Part shown: positions 40,710-50,274 of the stretch, in pieces
Position numbering within the stretch: position 1 is the stretch's first letter
How the letters are laid out: each line of letters begins with the position of its first letter
Assembly: GCA_964418595.1 (NCBI GenBank)
Contig: CAYQMF010000022.1
Coordinates: 1-64,000, forward strand
DNA from: CAYQMF01 sp964418595
GTDB taxonomy: Bacteria; Planctomycetota; UBA1135; UBA2386
Direction: 5' to 3'
DNA length: 64,000 nt
Made by a program: the position numbers and the translations under genes
Notes under the pieces: model-generated
Told to the model about the DNA's origin: nothing
The model's input: only the letters and a program-made list of their open reading frames with translations
Databases searched by the model: none

Positions 40710-43265
40710 CTACATCGTGCCGCCGATCAGCGTGTCGAGCCCATTGGTGTGCACGACCGGTACGGTCGAGCCCGCGCCCAGGTCCACGACTGCCGCCTGC
40801 GTGTACAGGTGCGAATCGATCAGCGCCGTGCTCGTCGGCAGGGTGAGTGCGACCCCACCCGCACCACCGACGTTCGTCGCGAACGGTAGCGACACGTCGG
40901 GACTCACACACAGGAGACAGCTCGGCCCCATGCCGATGACCCCGAGGTTCAGCGGCAGCGGCAGACCGTTGTAGAGGGTGCGGGACGCGCCCAGGTAGAC
41001 CGTTCCCGCGGCGTTGGCGACGGCGTTGGTCACGCGCCACGTGATGGCCTGACCGATCTCGGGTGTTCCGAGTCCCGAGTGCGCGGGCACGCGGCCGTTC
41101 GTCCCGGGGCAGCCGGAGCAGAACTGCGTGAACGCGCCGCTCACGTGCGTGAAGTAGACCGCCGTCACCGTCTCGTTGGCGTCCATCGTCACGGGCAGCG
41201 CGCGTTGCCCGTCCGGGAGCACGGTACGGTTGTGGACCCAGTGCCGGAACGGGTGGATGCCGTTCCAGGCCGGCGCGGTGACGGTCACGACCGTGCCGTC
41301 CTTGTAGAGGCGGTCGAACGCCGTGGTCCCGTTCTGGGCGCCGTTGATGTCGACCACCGACACGGTGACGGCGATGCCCGTGGTCGGGTTGCTCGAACGC
41401 ACCTGCAGCGTGCGGCGGGCGAGGTACAGCGCCTCCGCCGTGTCGTCGGCCGTGCCGATGTCGTCGACGTCGAGTACGGTCTGGTCGATGGCCTGCGATG
41501 CCCCGAGCAGCACCCAACGGTGGAACAGGTATGTCGTCGTGCCCGACACGAAGGTCGCTGGCGCGGTGAGGGCGTAGCCCTGCCGCGCGTTGTAGACGCG
41601 CGTGAAGTTCGTCGAGCCGTCCCTGAGGCTCGAGCGATCCGTGGCGTCGACGCCGATCGGCACGCCCGTCACCGGAGTCGACGTCACGACGAGCTGCACG
41701 GTTGGCGGCATGTCGGCCTCGCGGCAGAACCACACGTAGTGCGGCTCGCTCCTGTCGCTGGTACCTCCGTTCCGGCACGTCATGCCCGTACCGACGAACG
41801 TGGACGGGTAGTGCGAGTGTCGCTGCAGACTGAAATAGTCGCCCCACGTGTTGGGCGTTGCTGGGCTGCTGCCACCGGTGAACCATGCGACGGCCTGGCC
41901 ACTGAAGGACGGCTGACAGGCGTCGACCATGAAGAAGCACGTCGTCGGATGCAGAGAGATCGAGTTCGCGATGGCTGCGCAGCAGCCGATCTCGAGGTCG
42001 GCGTTGACCGCAGCGGCCGGGTACAGGAACTGGTAGGTATCGCTCCAGGTGTCCTGGGTGCTGAGCAAGGTGTTCGTCGCAGTCGCGATGCGGATCGTGC
42101 GGAGGTAGACCTGCGGTCGACCGCCGCGTGGTGGGCAGCCCCACATGAACCCGTACTCGGAACCCTTGTACCACGCACCCGTGATCCGGCTGTCGGCCCG
42201 CCCACCCCAGTTGACTCCGTTCGGTGCCAGCGCCTGGAAGCCGATCACGCCACTCGAGTCCGACACGGTGAGATCCGTCCAGGCGACCGTGTTGGAGCCG
42301 TCCGTCCAACGATAGACGCGAGTCAGCGTCGTGGTACGGTGGCAGGCGAAGTACATGATGCCGGCGGCGTTCTGCGTGAGTCGGTAGCTCGAACCGCCCG
42401 CGAGCGCGTTGTCGGAACTCGCAAAGCCGACCTGCAGGCCGCCGCCCGCAGCCAACTGCGCGAGCGGCATTCGCCAGACGATGGCGTCCGTGAACACGTT
42501 GGCTGCGTTGTAGACGTTGGCCGACGCGTAGAGGTGGCCGTTGCTGTACGCGATGTCCGGGAAGTCCAGCCATTCGGCGACCGGGCGACCGAAGTCCTGC
42601 GGCGTGAAGTACCAACTGTGCCACGATCCGGTGGTGCCGGCCCGGAGATCGGCGCGGCCGTTCGCGATGGCGATGCGCTGCCCGCCGCGCAGGGTCGTCG
42701 CGCTGTAGTTGTACTGCAGGAGCCAGACGGTGATGTCGGCGGACGGGATGTAGAGCACGCGCTGGTCGCAGCAGAAGGCTCCATCAGGAGCGGGAAACGT
42801 CGTGTGCGGGCTGATGAAGCTCCACGTCTGGCCGCTGTCCATCGACCGGGCCGCATACCAGTTGCCGGTGAAGAGGGAGGTGTCGCGCACCTGCGCGACG
42901 GAGGGCTCGCCGATCAGGGACGTGACGGCCCCGGTGGGCTTGACCACGCGGTCGACCTGGAAGCGCAGGTCGCAGGGTGCCTCCGGCGGCTGCGCGATGT
43001 CGTACCCGCGGGTGGGCGGGCTGTCGGGTAACGGCAGGGTGCCGGTTCCCACGGGAATGGGGGGCAGGCCCTTGCGATGGTCATGGGGCGTCGCCGCCTC
43101 GCCGAGAGCCCGGGGTGGTGGCGGTACGGCGGGTGCGCCATCGTGGATGGGCGGCTCGGGTGCCTTCACGAAGGAACTGGTCGGTCCGCTGCCGTCCTGG
43201 GCGACCAGACCCACGGCGGCAAACAGAGGGAGCAGGGACGGGATCGCGGTTGGGAGTAGGCGCAT
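40710..43265 (-). CDS. Large secreted protein, BNR/sialidase-like propeller with planctomycete-type C-terminal domain
   Basis: 851 residues. The signal peptide ends FAAVGLVAQ. A Pro/His-rich linker precedes a beta-propeller-like region at ~100-480, with BNR-type phrases (AARSMDSGQTWSFIS, GEPSVAQVRDTS, PDIAYSNGHLYASANVY). The Asp-box is recognisable, but sialidase catalytic residues cannot be assigned. Two Ig-like segments follow at ~520-730 (each with a TxVFHRW/PFRHW-like motif). The shared C-terminal domain closes the protein (GLPLPLNLGVIGMGPSC). It is transcribed alone and converges with the gene ending at 40580. Confidence 0.75.
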   Translation of the reverse strand: MRLLPTAIPSLLPLFAAVGLVAQDGSGPTSSFVKAPEPPIHDGAPAVPPPPRALGEAATPHDHRKGLPPIPVGTGTLPLPDSPPTRGYDIAQPPEAPCDLRFQVDRVVKPTGAVTSLIGEPSVAQVRDTSLFTGNWYAARSMDSGQTWSFISPHTTFPAPDGAFCCDQRVLYIPSADITVWLLQYNYSATTLRGGQRIAIANGRADLRAGTTGSWHSWYFTPQDFGRPVAEWLDFPDIAYSNGHLYASANVYNAANVFTDAIVWRMPLAQLAAGGGLQVGFASSDNALAGGSSYRLTQNAAGIMYFACHRTTTLTRVYRWTDGSNTVAWTDLTVSDSSGVIGFQALAPNGVNWGGRADSRITGAWYKGSEYGFMWGCPPRGGRPQVYLRTIRIATATNTLLSTQDTWSDTYQFLYPAAAVNADLEIGCCAAIANSISLHPTTCFFMVDACQPSFSGQAVAWFTGGSSPATPNTWGDYFSLQRHSHYPSTFVGTGMTCRNGGTSDRSEPHYVWFCREADMPPTVQLVVTSTPVTGVPIGVDATDRSSLRDGSTNFTRVYNARQGYALTAPATFVSGTTTYLFHRWVLLGASQAIDQTVLDVDDIGTADDTAEALYLARRTLQVRSSNPTTGIAVTVSVVDINGAQNGTTAFDRLYKDGTVVTVTAPAWNGIHPFRHWVHNRTVLPDGQRALPVTMDANETVTAVYFTHVSGAFTQFCSGCPGTNGRVPAHSGLGTPEIGQAITWRVTNAVANAAGTVYLGASRTLYNGLPLPLNLGVIGMGPSCLLCVSPDVSLPFATNVGGAGGVALTLPTSTALIDSHLYTQAAVVDLGAGSTVPVVHTNGLDTLIGGTM

Positions 43266-43381
43266 TGGCAGGCCGTGGACAGAGATGGTGCCCGACCACT
43301 CAGATCCGCCGGCCGGTCGCGATGTGGCGCGGAATCTGGATCCCCCGCGCCGGAGCGGCGGCGGCCGGGAGCGCGCCTAGC

Positions 43382-44596
43382 CTAGCGAAGCTCCGCGGCC
43401 ATCTCGTACGCTGGAATCACGTCCTGCTTGCCGCGCGAACAGCGCAGGGTTGCGCTTCGGCTGGCGAGGCGGAGCGCTGTGAACCGCTCGTGCTCGAGGT
43501 CGAAGGCGAACTCACCGAACAGCTCGACCTCGAGCCCGCGGAACGGCCGGTAGCTTTCGCGCCGGCCGCGCTCGGCCGGGTCGTTCGCGGTCATCGCGAT
43601 GCGACCAGCGATGCGACCACGCGCAGTCCGACCGTCGCGTTCGAGCACGGTCGTCGTGATCTCGCCTTCGATCGAGTGGTCGGCCAGCTCGAGGAGCACG
43701 CCGGCGCCGCGCGGGTAGGCGGCGCGGGCGAGTGCCAGCACCGATGCGCGGGGCCACGTGGTGGCTCCGCCGTCGCTCGGCACGAGGGCCGATGCCTCGA
43801 CGGGCGTGAGCGAGAACCAGCTCGCGCCGACGAGCGCGGTGTACATGACGAGATCGTTGCGCACGTACACACGCACGTGCTGGTGGCCGTCGGCCGGTGG
43901 CGAGTCGTCCGGTGCGGTCGCCGCGGCGAAGCGTGCGACATCCTCGTGCGTGCCATCCCGAAGCGCGGCGAAGTCCTCTGGCACACCGTCGTCGCTGCGG
44001 CGTAACGCGCGCTCCGCGCCCGCGAAGAAGCGGCGCACGGCGACCTCGGGGTTCCTGCGCGCCTGCGGCGTGTACTGCCGTTCGTCCTTGCTGCCCACGT
44101 TGAGCGACAGGAACACGTCGAGCAGTTCGCCGTCGGGAGCGAGGAAGACCTCGCGCTCACCGCCAGCCAGCCCGGCCCAGTCGCGCCGCTCGCGACACTG
44201 GCGGTCGTATTCCTCGAGGAGACGCAGCTCTTCCGGGTCCTCGATCAGATGCTTCGTCACCAGCTCCGGCATGTGCACGGACAGGAAGTAGCGGTGCAGC
44301 AGCGCCAGCACACGAGCGTCGGAGAGCGTCCCGGCCCTCACCGCGAGCGAACCGGGTCAACAGTTGCCGTCGTCGAGCGTGCCGTCGTAGCCGAACAAGA
44401 ACACCGGCTTGCCGCTCGCCTTGGCCTCGGCCAGAGTCGAGGTGAGCGAGCGATGCCAGTCGATGCTGCGCCAGCGCTCCTCCGCGGCGGTGGGGCGCAC
44501 GCGCGCAAGCGCCGCAGCCAGTTCAGCGGAGGGGGTCTGCGGAGCCGCCGGAGCGAGGGGGGGCAGGAGGCACGACGCGAGCAGGGCGAGGAACAC
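43382..44596 (-). CDS. Candidate selenoprotein: secreted thioredoxin-like protein read through an in-frame TGA
   Basis: Two open frames, 44596-44357 and 44341-43382, are in the same phase and separated only by TGA at 44357-44359. Read as selenocysteine this gives 404 residues. The GTG at 44596 starts a signal peptide (FLALLASCLLPPLAP). Next is a thioredoxin-type segment (WHRSLTSTLAEAKASGKPV, FLFGYDGTLDDGNC). The TGA gives Sec80 directly after Cys79, and SLAVRAGTLSDARVLALL continues the fold. That order (strand, Cys-X, helix, 'R-x-gtLsD-x-v') is usual in thioredoxin-like periplasmic proteins. A SECIS-like hairpin follows the TGA. The remaining ~270 residues are unassigned. Alternatives: nonsense mutation, or restart at 44341. 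Confidence 0.6.
44330..44359 (-). promoter_or_regulatory. Bacterial SECIS-like hairpin directly after an in-frame TGA
   Basis: In the mRNA, UGA (44359-44357) is followed at once by CCCGG (44356-44352), which pairs perfectly with CCGGG (44334-44330). An inner CUC/GAG stem (44347-44345 with 44339-44337) closes a five-base loop GCGGU. A GGU in the apical loop and a stem immediately 3' of UGA are the known traits of bacterial selenocysteine insertion elements bound by SelB. The spacing (14 bases from UGA to GGU) is at the short end. Confidence 0.45.
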
Positions 44597-44679
44597 GCGA
44601 CGCAGGATAGCGCGGGTACGGCGGCCAACGGATGTCGGGCTCGCGGCCGCAGCCGCGACGTGGTCGCCCTCGCATCGCC

Positions 44680-46917
44680 TCAGTCCGAGCGTCGGAGGAG
44701 ATCCCTGACCACGCGGCCGAGACCAGCGTCCCAGAGGGTCTCGAAGCCACGACGCAACGCCGCGCTGTCGGCATCCTCTCCGCGCAGATCAGCGAACAGG
44801 GGCTGCAGTTCGGGTTGCTCTCGCCAGAAGGCGCCGAGCTGCTGCAGTTGGTCGCGCAACGACAGGGCGTCGGCGACGTCGAGCACGTCGCGCCAGAAGG
44901 CGGCGAACTCACAGGCCTGCAGCGCCGACTCGCGCATCTGCGATGCGGGGATCGCCAACCCCGCCAGACGGAACTCGGCAGCGATCGCGGCGCGGGCCAG
45001 CGGACCCGTGTCCGCGGCGAGGGTGCGCATCCGGATCGCGGCGGCTCGGCGGTGCGCGCCGCCGAGAAGCAGGGATGGCAGGGCCTGCAGCGTGAGACAG
45101 GGCCAGCCATCGCCGGTGAGTGTCGTCGCCAGCGACGCCGCAAGCATCGCCATCGCCAGGGAATCTGCGCCTTGCGCGGGGACCGCTGGGATGCGGAAGG
45201 CTCGCTTGGTCGCGGATCCGCCGCCAGCGACGACCCGATCGGCCGTGAATCGCGCGGTTGCATTCGCCAGCGTGGCCGCGTGCCGCACTTCGTCTGGTGC
45301 GGACGCGAGCAGCGCGGCGGTGCATTCGGCCACCACCGAGGTCAGCTCGTCCAATGGCGGGTGTGGTATCCCAGCGGTCTGCCTGAGGGTGGCCATGACC
45401 GATCCGATTCCACCTTCGACCAGGCTCCCCACGAGCCTGCCACCGCCCTCGAGGTCGCTCACGATACGGCCGCTCACGCTGCCGTCCGCGGCGACGCGCA
45501 CGAGTTCGCTGCCGTCCGAGCGCTGCTCGGCAACGAGCGTGCTGCCGTCGCGATGCCAGCGCACGTCGTCGAGCCCCAGCAGATATGTAGCCGTGGCCGG
45601 GTGAACTTCGATCGCGAGCCCGGCCCTCCTGGCGTTCAGGGCCCAGCCGTATCGGAGTTCCAGCTGATCGTCGACCACGGCGGTGTGCATCGCGAATTCG
45701 ATGGGTAACCGGCCGTCGGCGTTCGCCCAGCCATGGTGTCCCTGTCGTAACGCCAACAGCACCCCGTCGCGGGACAGCACCATTCGCGGAGAGCCGAGCG
45801 TTTCCCGTCCCAGCGCACGTCGTCCCAACCGACGGACGCTCCATCCGCGGCGAGGTGCAGGACGCCCCGGCCAAACGTGATGTGCTGCCCAATCTCGAAG
45901 TCGCGGCCATCGCCCATCGTCAATCCGATGCCCATGGCGTGGCCCCGGAGCAAGGCTGTCTCGAGCCAGGCGAGGCCGCGCTGCAACTGCGCCAGAGCGT
46001 CCCACGGGGTCGCGGCGATCGCAGGTGCGAACGACGCAATCTCGACCTTCACGCGGAACGGATCGAGTCGGCCACCCCGCGCGTCTTCCGGCCGCGTTAG
46101 CCGCACGCGGCTGTAGCGGCCGAGCGATTCGATGCGCGCCCGCAGGTCGCGAGCGCAGTCGTCGGTGTACAGCGCACCCTCCTGAAACGTCACGCGACGC
46201 ATCACCTCGTCGTGATCCTCTGAACGTTCTCCGGTGATCTCGAGCCGACCGACGCGGATCTCGTGGCCTGCGTCGGTCACGGTCACGCGCAGATCGACCG
46301 TAGTGCCGTCCGGCGTCCAATCCACGGAGCAGCGCGCGCCGTGACGACCGACGCGGAGGTGGCAGGTCTGTACCGTCGTCGCGTAGAGGGCGCGTGTCAC
46401 GCGGTCAAGCCTCGTGACAAGGCCCTGGCAGGCGGTGCCGACCGGATTGGCGGCGGCGACGGGGACGGCCTGGTACTCGCAGGTGGCGGTGGTGGTGCCG
46501 GTCCCCGACGGGTTCTGGCCGCTCACCTTGTAGACCTTGCCAAGCGACGGGACGAACGCGCCGAAGTAGCGGCTGATGCGGCCGATCACCGGGTGGACCG
46601 TGCCGAACGCCGCGGCACCGTAGAGGTACCACTGCTCGTCGACGCAGTCGAACTCGCTGCACCAGGTCGACGGCGAGCCGCCGTAGAGATCGCCATAGCC
46701 GCCGCCGCCGGCGGTGTTCGGCACGCTGATGCCGTTGCCGCCCGGGATGTTCGGCGGTCCTGGCTGGCGGCGCCGGGGTTGTCGCGGCGCTGCGTCGGGG
46801 TGCCCGTGACGCCTGGCGTCAGCCGCCAGTCGGCGCGGGGGGCGCCCATCGGTGTGGGGTTGGGAGTGGGGAGCAGGCGCCGAGCGTCAGGGTCGCGAAG
46901 GCGTGGGAGATCGACAT
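44680..46917 (-). pseudogene. Large secreted protein gene with a POTRA-like domain, broken by several single-base frameshifts
   Basis: The start at 46917 gives a signal-like N-terminus (MSISHAFATLTLGAC). The sequence shifts near 46850 into a frame reading DWRLTPGVTG, near 46760 into one reading PPNIPGGNGISVPNTAGG, and stays open to about 45800. There, DGK in a GGGAAA run passes to a third frame (TLGSPRMVLSRDGVLLALRQ) that ends at 44680. The middle contains a POTRA-like stretch (IRVGRLEITGERSED, VTFQEGALYTDD, RIESLGRYSRVRL) as in BamA-type proteins. No beta-barrel follows; the C-terminal half is helical. Either a true pseudogene or several base-call errors in homopolymers. Repaired length would be about 745 residues. 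Confidence 0.65.
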
Positions 46918-47335
46918 GGGAGTTTGCTTGGGGCGTGACGGGTCGCCGGAAGGTCCCCCGGCGTCTCGCTGTCTGCCGCTGCCCTCGGTTCCTGGGGCGT
47001 GGAGGGAGCCTTTCTCTTGATCCCGCGGGTCGCTGGCCATGCCGCGAGGCCATACGCCTCCGCGCATCTCAGCTCCGGTGATCGACATCGACGACGAGTC
47101 GTCCAGGCGCCACCACCCACCCCGTCCAGAAGTCCCTCCACGACACAACGAAAGACGGGGGGAGGCCACGGGGTTTTCGGGTCAAGAGCGACGCCTCGAG
47201 GCGGCGCGCCGGTCCCGGAAAGCTCCGGGCGCTGTCGTGGGCTCTGCGTGTCCAGGGTCACTCGGGGTCGCTCCCGTGCGGTGATCTACAACCGCATGAA
47301 CCTCTCCGTATGGCAATCCGCAAGGAGCGGCGAAG
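46918..47335. other. 418-base intergenic region ahead of the first decaheme cytochrome gene
   Basis: I find no supported gene. It contains a 10-base palindrome GCCTCGAGGC (47193-47202) and a perfect hairpin CCCGGA-AAGC-TCCGGG (47214-47229). The ribosome site AAGGAG (47322-47327) of the plus-strand gene follows. The divergent position between a minus-strand and a plus-strand gene makes it the probable promoter region of both. No clear -10 or -35 boxes are recognised. Confidence 0.6.
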
Positions 47336-50152
47336 ATGAGGCGCGTCGGACTGGTGGCGATGTTCCTGGTGGCAACGGTCATGTTCGGTCCGATCGGTTG
47401 CCGTGGTGACACGGGCCCGGCCGGAGCAGCTGCCCCCCCTGCGGGCTCGACCGGCCTGGTTGGCGATGTCGTCGTCTCGACGCCCGCCAACGGCAAGTAC
47501 TACGCCACGGGCGAGAAGATCACGGTCACCGTGACCACGAAGGACAGTTCCGGCACACCCGTGGGCCTGACGCCGAGCATCTTCTCGCAGGCCCGGCTCC
47601 ACATCTACGGTCCGCTGGATCAGTCCAAGACCAGGACCGCCGTCGGCCTCATGGGCGTCAGCGGCGACCCGAACGCGTCGGTTCACGACTACGTCAAGCT
47701 GACGGATGCCGCCCCGGCCGGTACCACCATCAATCTGTCCAACAACGTTGCCGTGTTCACGAGCAACGCCGTGAGCAGCGAGGAGGCCGGAACCTACCGG
47801 GCAGCGGTCTGGCTCGTCGCGAACGACCTGGCCGACTACGACCGGGCCTTCCCGGTCGCCGAATTCCAGATCAAGACGGACACGGTGGAGACCGAGTCGG
47901 TCGACGGCACCCAGTGCGCCAAGTGTCACAAGGGAGCCGACAACGGCCAGTTCTACTTCCACCACGTGGACTCGGGTACCTACGGCAATCCGTCCATCGA
48001 CAACGGTGCGATCAAGACCTGCAAGGCCTGCCACAACCAGGACGGCTACGCAAACACGACGGACGACTGGGTTGCCGGCCGGACCCGCGCCGCGGATCCG
48101 CTCGTTCGGCGTGTCCACGGCATCCACATGGGAGCAGAGCTCAGGACTCCCAGGAACACACACCGGATGGCCCTCGCGAGCGCGACCCCGGACGTAGTGG
48201 GCGGCTTCAACCCGACCACGGCCGGGGATCCGACCACCACGCCCGTCCGCCTTCTCCATGGCGTGACCAGTGGGGCCGAAGCGCGCGTCCATGGGTCGGA
48301 CGGTTCCGGCTGGTTCGCGCTCGGTCATGTGACCGGTGAGTTCGTGGTCGGCGAGACGGTGCAGGTGATGAAGATCACCGACCTGACGCGCTGGTCCCAT
48401 GGCAACAACTGGCCGTCCAACAGGCTCGGTACCGCGGTCATCGCTGCCAGCACGATCCACGGCCGGAGCGGGACGACGAGTGTGGCCGTTGCGGAGGGCT
48501 ACTTTGCGGAGTACACGCCCGTGGAGTTCCCGCCCGATGTGCGGCACTGCACCACGTGCCACACGGACGACAACTGGAAGACCAGGCCGAGTCAGGCTTC
48601 GTGCACTTCCTGCCACGATCAGGTCTGGTTGGGTAGCGTCGGTGCGACGCCCGAGGGCTTCAACAACCACCCAGGCGGCGAGATCGGGGACATCAAGAAC
48701 GGAGTGGCCGGAGCCGAGCACAACGTGGCACTCTGCACGACGTGCCACAGTGAGTCGGGTACCGAACCGATCTCGGCAGCCCACATGGTGCCGGAGTTCG
48801 TCGCAGTGGATCAGCACACGCCGGCGACGCAGGCACACACGGTCGAGCTGGCGATGGATCCGCCGCAGCCGGCCGCGGGCTACGTCGCGGGCCAGACGCC
48901 CAAGGTGTACGTCACCGTGAAGGATGCCAACGGCGTGAAGGTGGATCCGGCGACCATCACCCAGGCGGCGTGGCAAGGCATGACGCTCTTCGTGTCCGGT
49001 CCCCGCACCGGCCTCGCAACGCCGGTGCTGACCACCGCCGCCAAGGGCGCGCAGGCCTCTGTCACCAACGGGGCCGCCGGGCCCTGGAACCTCTCGGGCA
49101 ACCCCACCTTCTCCTTGGTCATCAATGGAGTGGCGCCGATCGTGCTCACTGCCGCCGGCGGGAACTTCGCGAACCCGGCGGCGGCCACCGCGACCGAGGT
49201 CGTCACCTGGCTGAACGGCCAGGCGGCCTTCAACACCCTCGCCAAGGCGCGAGTCAGTTCGGGCAGGGTCAACATCCGGAACAAGCCAGGGGCTCTCAAC
49301 TCGCGGTTCGAGATCCTGCCCAGCGCCGTGACGACCGCGATGTCGTGGTCCGTGGAGGTCACCCTCGGCTCCGGCTTCACTCCGGGCAACAACCTGCGCA
49401 TTCCGACGGATGCGTGGGACACCGACCCGAAGGTGGCGTGGAACTCCGTCGCCCAGAGGATCGAGTACCAGCTCGATGACGTCGCCGGCCTGAAGACGGG
49501 CACCTATGCCATCTATGCGAACGGCTACAAGACCGTGCGCCCCGAGGGATTCGCCCTGCTCACCTTCCGGGTGGGCACCGCCACCGACGACAAGTTCGTC
49601 GCCACCAACTGCGCAGACTGCCACGGGACCAAGCACATGCACCTCGACGCCGGCGGCCGTCACCCCGCGGACTTCACGACCGACTGGTGCAAGAACTGCC
49701 ACGACTATCAGCTGGAAGGTCCCAACAGCGATGTCTGGGCGGCGTACGGAGCCGACCCCATCGTCAAGAAGGTCCACGGCGTCCATCGAGGGAAGTACCT
49801 CGCCTACCCCGACAAGATCTACCCCAGCAACCCGAAGTGGAGTGGGATCGTCTTCCCGCAGGACATCCGCAACTGCACGAAGTGCCACTCGAGCGACACC
49901 ACGGGTTCGTGGGACACGGCGCCTTCCCGGATGGCGTGCGGTTCCTGTCACGACAGCGACGCGGCGGAGGCCCACATGGCCACGCAGACCAATGATCCCA
50001 CGCCTGTCTACGATCCTGTCACGAAGACCGGTGGTGCGTGGAGCGGCGACGAGGTCGAAGCCTGCAACATCTGCCACGGCGAGGGCAAGCAGTACTCGGC
50101 CAGGACGGTCCACAACATCACTTCCCCCTACGTCCCGCCGTACCTGCGCTGA
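47336..50152 (+). CDS. Decaheme c-type cytochrome lipoprotein, OmcA/MtrC family
   Basis: 938 residues. The ATG at 47336 is 8 bases after AAGGAG. A lipobox (MFGPIGC) at about residue 22 predicts an outer-membrane lipoprotein. Beta-rich domains alternate with two heme modules: five motifs in the first half (CAKCH, CKACH, CTTCH, CTSCH, CTTCH) and five near the C-terminus (CADCH, CKNCH, CTKCH, CGSCH, CNICH). The pattern RVHGIHMG / VKKVHGVHRG before heme-rich parts is characteristic of OmcA/MtrC proteins. These terminate electron transfer to minerals or other extracellular acceptors. A second decaheme lies at 61049-63868, with the electron-transfer operon between them. Confidence 0.93.
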   Translation: MRRVGLVAMFLVATVMFGPIGCRGDTGPAGAAAPPAGSTGLVGDVVVSTPANGKYYATGEKITVTVTTKDSSGTPVGLTPSIFSQARLHIYGPLDQSKTRTAVGLMGVSGDPNASVHDYVKLTDAAPAGTTINLSNNVAVFTSNAVSSEEAGTYRAAVWLVANDLADYDRAFPVAEFQIKTDTVETESVDGTQCAKCHKGADNGQFYFHHVDSGTYGNPSIDNGAIKTCKACHNQDGYANTTDDWVAGRTRAADPLVRRVHGIHMGAELRTPRNTHRMALASATPDVVGGFNPTTAGDPTTTPVRLLHGVTSGAEARVHGSDGSGWFALGHVTGEFVVGETVQVMKITDLTRWSHGNNWPSNRLGTAVIAASTIHGRSGTTSVAVAEGYFAEYTPVEFPPDVRHCTTCHTDDNWKTRPSQASCTSCHDQVWLGSVGATPEGFNNHPGGEIGDIKNGVAGAEHNVALCTTCHSESGTEPISAAHMVPEFVAVDQHTPATQAHTVELAMDPPQPAAGYVAGQTPKVYVTVKDANGVKVDPATITQAAWQGMTLFVSGPRTGLATPVLTTAAKGAQASVTNGAAGPWNLSGNPTFSLVINGVAPIVLTAAGGNFANPAAATATEVVTWLNGQAAFNTLAKARVSSGRVNIRNKPGALNSRFEILPSAVTTAMSWSVEVTLGSGFTPGNNLRIPTDAWDTDPKVAWNSVAQRIEYQLDDVAGLKTGTYAIYANGYKTVRPEGFALLTFRVGTATDDKFVATNCADCHGTKHMHLDAGGRHPADFTTDWCKNCHDYQLEGPNSDVWAAYGADPIVKKVHGVHRGKYLAYPDKIYPSNPKWSGIVFPQDIRNCTKCHSSDTTGSWDTAPSRMACGSCHDSDAAEAHMATQTNDPTPVYDPVTKTGGAWSGDEVEACNICHGEGKQYSARTVHNITSPYVPPYLR

Positions 50153-50274
50153 TCCCCGGCCTTGTCCAACCGGGCGCAACGGACTCGCTCACGCAGACCC
50201 GGGCGCTCGCGCGCGGCACGACGGTGGCGGTCGAGCCGCGGGCAGGCCGGCCGCGAGTTCGTCGGGGATGACAC

